56,514 bases of DNA, taken from contig NZ_JABULX010000027.1 in assembly GCF_013328345.1 (NCBI RefSeq), positions 1-56,514 on the forward strand, in the 5' to 3' direction. Below are positions 53,537 through 56,514 of the stretch, piece after piece (the stretch's first letter is position 1; each line of letters begins with the position of its first letter). The DNA is from Marinifaba aquimaris (GTDB taxonomy: Bacteria > Pseudomonadota > Gammaproteobacteria > Enterobacterales > Alteromonadaceae). The notes beneath the pieces are model-generated. The model was not told the DNA's origin, did no database searches, and saw nothing but the letters and a program-made list of their open reading frames with translations. The position numbers and the translations under genes were made by a program.

Positions 53537-54559
53537 TTAAGCGAATTGAGGCTGATAAGGCGTGCCTGTCTTCAAAATAGCGCAAGCCATTCTTACAAGC
53601 TTATTGGCTAAGGCAACGGTGGTTTTGTTCAAATGATTGTGACTGGCTTGATTGCGTATCCAACAACTGAGTTTATCTTGTTTGTCTTGAACGGCACAGA
53701 CCACGGCGCGCGCACCATGCACAACCAGTGAGCGTAAATAGCGGTCACCACGCTTGGTAATACCTAGCACGATGTTATTCCCACCCGTCCCATTATGCCG
53801 AGGAACTAAGCCAATGCTGGCACTGGCATCGCGTCCGCATTTATAAGCAGATGCGTCGCCAAGCCTTGCATATAAACCGCTGGCAATAATCCAAGAGACA
53901 CCCGGTAAAGAGACGAGCAACTTACACGCTTGAACTTGCTTCGCCATCTCGGTCAGTGCATCCGTGGTTTGCTTAACCAAGTCTTCTACATGGTAAAGCT
54001 CTTGCAATAATTGGCTCAGAACAAAGCGCGCTTGGTGGGTTAAATGACAGTCAGCATCTTCTAAATAATCAGGTAGATGCTTTTTAAATTGCGCTACGGT
54101 TTTCGGTATTTTAACGCCATACTCCAAGCCCAATCCCCGCGCACGATTAACTAACTGCGTGCGTTGCTTGATATACCCTTGGCGCAAACGTAACAAGCAA
54201 GCCAAGTCTTGTTGTTCGAGGGTTTTCACTTTAACAAAATAGGTGTTGGGGCGTTTAATGGCCTCAAAAATAGCTAAGGCATCGTTAGCATCATTCTTAT
54301 TACCCGTACGATACTTAGCGACAATATGGGCAGGTACTAATTTAACTTCATGCCCTTGCTTGCTGAATAATCGTCCGAAGTGATGAGCGGTGCCACAAGC
54401 CTCCATGCAAACACAGGCTTCAGGATGTTGAGCAACAAAGTTCAACATACGTTGCTCATTCATTTTGGTATTGGATTTAAGAATGCCGAACTTATTAAAG
54501 AAGGCGATTTGGAAAACAGTTTTGGCTAAATCGATAGTAATGGTGCTAGACTTTTGCAT
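53537..54559 (-). CDS. IS110-family transposase (DEDD type)
   Basis: A complete 340-residue recombinase. The N-terminal RuvC-like DEDD domain has Asp10 (TIDLAK), Glu53 (CMEACG) and the NDANDA motif with Asp90 and Asp93. The C-terminal Transposase_20 domain has LVSLPGVSWIIASGLYARLG and DASASIGLVPRHNGTGG with the expected catalytic serine. No frameshift or stop is seen, so the element may be active. It acts with an element-encoded RNA in this family. Confidence 0.95.
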   Translation of the reverse strand: MQKSSTITIDLAKTVFQIAFFNKFGILKSNTKMNEQRMLNFVAQHPEACVCMEACGTAHHFGRLFSKQGHEVKLVPAHIVAKYRTGNKNDANDALAIFEAIKRPNTYFVKVKTLEQQDLACLLRLRQGYIKQRTQLVNRARGLGLEYGVKIPKTVAQFKKHLPDYLEDADCHLTHQARFVLSQLLQELYHVEDLVKQTTDALTEMAKQVQACKLLVSLPGVSWIIASGLYARLGDASAYKCGRDASASIGLVPRHNGTGGNNIVLGITKRGDRYLRSLVVHGARAVVCAVQDKQDKLSCWIRNQASHNHLNKTTVALANKLVRMACAILKTGTPYQPQFA

Positions 54560-54629
54560 GGTATGGGCTCCGTTAGTTTGGTCACTTCACCTTAGTCGAA
54601 AACGACAAAAGGTGGGGAGTCCATACCAT

Positions 54630-54677
54630 TGAACAAAGCCAATTATTGTTTGTCCGCGTTTACAGCTTTGTTATAAC
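54630..54677 (-). repeat. attC site, second part (split by an IS)
   Basis: On the minus strand GTTATAAC-AAAGCTG begins the site and the AGCCAA arm (AGCC at 54637) can pair with TTGGCT at 53241-53246 across the IS. It is the left-core half of the same attC that continues at 53211-53262. Confidence 0.65.
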
Positions 54678-54684
54678 TCAACCT

Positions 54685-55392
54685 CTACAGTTGTTCAATT
54701 ACCCAATCATTAACAGGCTTAGACCAAGAACCTAACTTTTTAATAACTACTGCGCCCGAAGGTGAAGCAACTGGGTTTACTTTAAACGCTGTAGCTTTTT
54801 GATGATAAACGATAGGTTGTTCACCAACCATAGTCATTTGAGCACCACCATAAGAATCGCTATTAATTGCGACTTTTGTTCCTAATTCTATAGCTGAGTG
54901 AATGAGAATATATTGGGCTGTTGGTGATTTTTGTTTATCGATACTGAAGTACATCCAAAAATGAGAGTCGTCGTAAACTAAATCTTGATGTTTATATCGC
55001 ATATATTCTAAGTTAGTTTGTTTGATTATATTAAAATCTGAATCTAGGACACTAACCATTGGTATAAATGCAAACTTATGCTCAAGGTAAAAGCTTTTAA
55101 CTGAAAAATATTCAGTATTCTCTTGCCCTTCTAGTTTTATTAAATGATAAGGAGACGTAATTGAGTTTACTTGAACAAGCTCTTCGTTTTCCTCCATGTT
55201 AACAATCAGCGAGTCTTTTAGGGCTGACTGTTTGAGAGCATTTAATTCTACGCAGCATGCTTTTCTTTTATAAGCATCATTTCTAAGTTCATATGAACGT
55301 TCACTTCCTATATTTTTGGGAATTTTGGTTGTCATTTGGCAACCACTAGAAATTATAGTAAAAAGAAATATTAAGAATATCTTAACGTTCAT
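54685..55392 (-). CDS. Cassette gene, 235-residue lipoprotein (possibly MalM-like)
   Basis: A lipoprotein signal with lipobox SSGC (cysteine near 18) opens the protein. The next part, KACCVELNALKQSAL, and a later FWMYFSIDKQKSPTAQYILIHSA and TAFKVNPVASPSGAVVIKKLG recall the MalM-like periplasmic family, whose role in maltose operons is itself unclear; this match is tentative. AAAGG supports the ATG at 55392 rather than a TTG two codons earlier. Location would be the periplasm, anchored to a membrane. Confidence 0.68.
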   Translation of the reverse strand: MNVKIFLIFLFTIISSGCQMTTKIPKNIGSERSYELRNDAYKRKACCVELNALKQSALKDSLIVNMEENEELVQVNSITSPYHLIKLEGQENTEYFSVKSFYLEHKFAFIPMVSVLDSDFNIIKQTNLEYMRYKHQDLVYDDSHFWMYFSIDKQKSPTAQYILIHSAIELGTKVAINSDSYGGAQMTMVGEQPIVYHQKATAFKVNPVASPSGAVVIKKLGSWSKPVNDWVIEQL

Positions 55393-55410
55393 AAACAAAC
55401 CTTTATTGAG

Positions 55411-55510
55411 TTATAACGCCAAGCTAAGAGGCGGAAAAAGTTTTGGCTACACTGGCGAAGAATGAGCCGAGCCAAACTTTTGGAGTCCTTGCTTGAGCGC
55501 CTTGTTGTAT
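55411..55510 (-). repeat. attC site
   Basis: A 100-bp site. On the minus strand it runs from ATACAAC-AAGGCGC to GCTTGGCGTTATAA, with inner arms CCAAAAGTTTGGC / GCCAAAACTTTTTCC forming the folded stem. Confidence 0.75.
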
Positions 55511-55743
55511 GGCTTGTTACTGAAAGTGAGCGGTTTACCGCCTAGCACTAATAGAACAAACCACGATTATTAATTTGAAAGAAAAGCTGAAAACAACACA
55601 AGAGAAAAGGGCACGAATGCCGAGTAGTTATTGACCCTGATGTTATTTAAGCTTTCCTTGCTTATTTTTTTACTGAGATTAATTAAACCACAGTTTTTGA
55701 TTGTTAAAAACAACCACGTTTAAAACGAATACGCGTTAACCAT

Positions 55744-55821
55744 TTAGCTTGTGATTGGCAGATAAAAAAGAGAAACAACAACCGAAAACACAAGACTCAA
55801 AAAGTGGTTAACACCTAGCAT
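55744..55821 (-). CDS. Possible 25-residue hydrophobic peptide in a tiny cassette
   Basis: The cassette between the attC sites at 55411 and 55834 is about 320 bases long and holds no longer minus-strand gene. The only frame at the expected position starts 13 bases after the right core and encodes MLGVNHFLSLVFSVVVSLFY plus PITS, one membrane-spanning segment. There is no convincing Shine-Dalgarno. The rest of the cassette (55511-55743) shows nothing else. It may be a microprotein or a non-coding cassette. Confidence 0.3.
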   Translation of the reverse strand: MLGVNHFLSLVFSVVVSLFYLPITS

Positions 55822-55833
55822 TTTACCAATACC

Positions 55834-55937
55834 ATACAACGTCCGCCTAAGCGGCAGATAAAGGTTGGTTAAACTTTTGCGAGGCACGAGCACAAACCAA
55901 CCTTTATGCGTCCGATTCCTTGAGGCGTTTGTTAGTT
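55834..55937 (-). repeat. attC site
   Basis: About 104 bp. Minus strand: CTAACAAACGCCTCAAGG at the left core, arms ATAAAGGTTGGTT / AACCAACCTTTAT, and CCGCTTAGGCGGACGTTGTAT at the right core. The end boxes closely resemble those of Vibrio repeats (AACAAACGCCTCAAG and TTAGGCGG...GTT). Confidence 0.88.
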
Positions 55938-56219
55938 GCCTTTACGCATAAAGTAAATGAAAAGGCAAAAGATACAAACGCACATTTGTATTACTGTACT
56001 TTGATTATCATACCCTTGGAACAAGGAATATAAACCTAAAGTTATTGTTTGGTTTCTTAAACTTTCACCGATTATCACGATACAAGGCGAGCAAAAAGCT
56101 CCATAAACAACAGCTTTTAAGAAAGGTGTTTCTTTTAGTTTGAATTGCTCAGAAAGTACACTGATAGCTAATAAAGCCAATGGGAAAATGAAAATTAAAA
56201 AGAATATATAGCCAAACAT
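55932..56219 (-). CDS. Cassette gene, 95-residue membrane protein, unknown function
   Basis: Three hydrophobic segments: 2-22 (FGYIFFLIFIFPLALLAIS), about 34-52 (FLKAVVYGAFCSPCIVIIG) and about 74-91 (VIQMCVCIFCLFIYFM), with a basic end. It starts about 20 bases after the right core of the upstream attC and its stop overlaps the next core. No family is recognised. Confidence 0.68.
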   Translation of the reverse strand: MFGYIFFLIFIFPLALLAISVLSEQFKLKETPFLKAVVYGAFCSPCIVIIGESLRNQTITLGLYSLFQGYDNQSTVIQMCVCIFCLFIYFMRKGN

Positions 56220-56239
56220 TTGTACTTAAATTTATAGGC

Positions 56240-56340
56240 AACTAACGCCCGCCTAAGCGGTAAATAAAGGTTGGTTATAATTAGCGAGGTACGAGCGCAA
56301 ACCAACCTTTATGCGTCCGATTACCTTGAGGCGTTTGTAT
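56240..56340 (-). repeat. attC site
   Basis: About 100 bp, nearly the same as the site at 55834: ACAAACGCCTCAAGG, ATAAAGGTTGGTT / AACCAACCTTTAT arms, CCGCTTAGGCGGGCGTTAGTT. Its loop contains GCGAGGTACG, the same sequence found at the edge of the IS inside another attC. Confidence 0.88.
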
Positions 56341-56466
56341 GGATAATTCCCCACACATTTTAAAACTATTTCGGTAAAGTGAGACCCAAGCCTTAGCTGC
56401 AACTAAGGCCTTTCTATTAGGTAGTTCGATTGATGCGTGGCTCCTCAGTTGAGAGACCGATAACAA
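56281..56466 (-). CDS. Doubtful 61-residue cassette ORF
   Basis: An open frame that starts inside the last visible cassette and runs through half of the attC at 56240. Its last 20 or so residues are therefore coded by attC sequence, which does occur in real cassettes. No domain, signal or ribosome site supports it. The 5' side of this cassette is cut by the window edge. Confidence 0.25.
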   Translation of the reverse strand: MLSVSQLRSHASIELPNRKALVAAKAWVSLYRNSFKMCGELSIQTPQGNRTHKGWFALVPR

Positions 56467-56514
56467 GAGCGAACACCTAATAGGACTCCAAGCAAAACAC
56501 TCGAATAGTCTACT

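Larger units (their letters stand above)
53263..54628 (-). mobile_element. IS110-family (IS1111-like) insertion sequence in an attC
   Basis: About 1.37 kb bounded by subterminal 12-bp perfect inverted repeats: TATGGACTCCCC (53265-53276) and GGGGAGTCCATA (54614-54625). It carries one complete IS110-type transposase and a long noncoding stretch on its 3' side. No target duplication is seen. Subterminal repeats and insertion in an attC loop are typical of the IS1111-attC group. Ends are estimated to within a few bases. Confidence 0.85.
48186..56514 (-). mobile_element. Distal end of a chromosomal integron cassette array
   Basis: Eight or more short gene units, nearly all on the minus strand, are separated by attC-like sites. 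The sites have a TAAC/GTTA core at each end and inverted inner arms. Sites of related type lie at 56240-56340, 55834-55937 and 48465-48542, sharing AAGGTTGGTT/AACCAACCTTT arms; others are shorter. No integrase or attI is present, so the platform start must lie beyond 56514. The order on the minus strand runs from high to low coordinates, so 48186 is the far end of the array. Confidence 0.85.

Noticed and set aside
1-56514. tRNA genes
   Set aside because: I saw no cloverleaf-like stretch with a GTTCRANTC T-loop in the gaps, including after the 5S gene, but I could not run a tRNA scan.

Overview
The window looks like a chromosomal segment of a low-GC marine gammaproteobacterium of the order Alteromonadales, with a Colwellia/Thalassotalea-like gene style. 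This rests on gene content and protein character only: an orphan second EF-G beside an rRNA operon, minCDE next to ycgL/ycgN, YbiT, TrhO, PpnP, a TonB-dependent sugar receptor and a sedentary-type chromosomal integron. No search was run, so the genus is not fixed.

Layout. 1-5777: tail of an rRNA operon (5S 3' end and terminator), an EF-G gene, pheA with a structured leader, and an M61 peptidase. 5903-15510: a DUF962 membrane protein, a LytS/LytTR two-component pair, a 56-residue membrane protein, ppnP, a glycosyltransferase, trhO, a 1020-residue phosphorylase-kinase-regulatory-subunit-like protein and an SDR. 15599-23906: an outer-membrane barrel protein, minCDE, ycgL-mltB, ycgN-marC, DM13, CBS and DUF1820 proteins, and ybiT. 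23997-33611: a sugar-utilisation locus (ROK regulator, ribose-type ABC importer, GH3 hexosaminidase, TonB-dependent receptor) with inverted-repeat operator candidates at its promoters. 33708-36912: two LysR regulators paired with an azoreductase-like and an AhpD-like protein.

37019-43415 is a zinc-starvation island. A Zur-box-like palindrome precedes DUF1826, a His-rich ZrgA-like protein, a dihydroorotase paralogue with an altered metal motif, and folE2. A DUF3299 protein and a LolCD/MacB-like ABC pair follow. Together these genes would scavenge zinc and replace zinc enzymes with variants that need less or other metal. 43603-48145 is ordinary chromosome (gph, an FAD oxidoreductase, a barrel protein, a phosphoesterase, CSD-DUF1294).

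48186-56514 is the distal end of a chromosomal integron, read on the minus strand. It holds about eight gene cassettes separated by attC sites that are recognisable by their inverted arms and GTT/AAC cores. Cargo includes a 707-residue KAP P-loop NTPase, two lipoproteins, small membrane proteins and a two-gene cassette. One attC is split in its loop by an IS110-family (IS1111-like) element whose long noncoding 3' flank is a candidate guide (bridge/seek) RNA. The integrase, attI and cassette promoter must lie beyond the right edge. The most interesting material is this array, the IS inside the attC and the zinc island.
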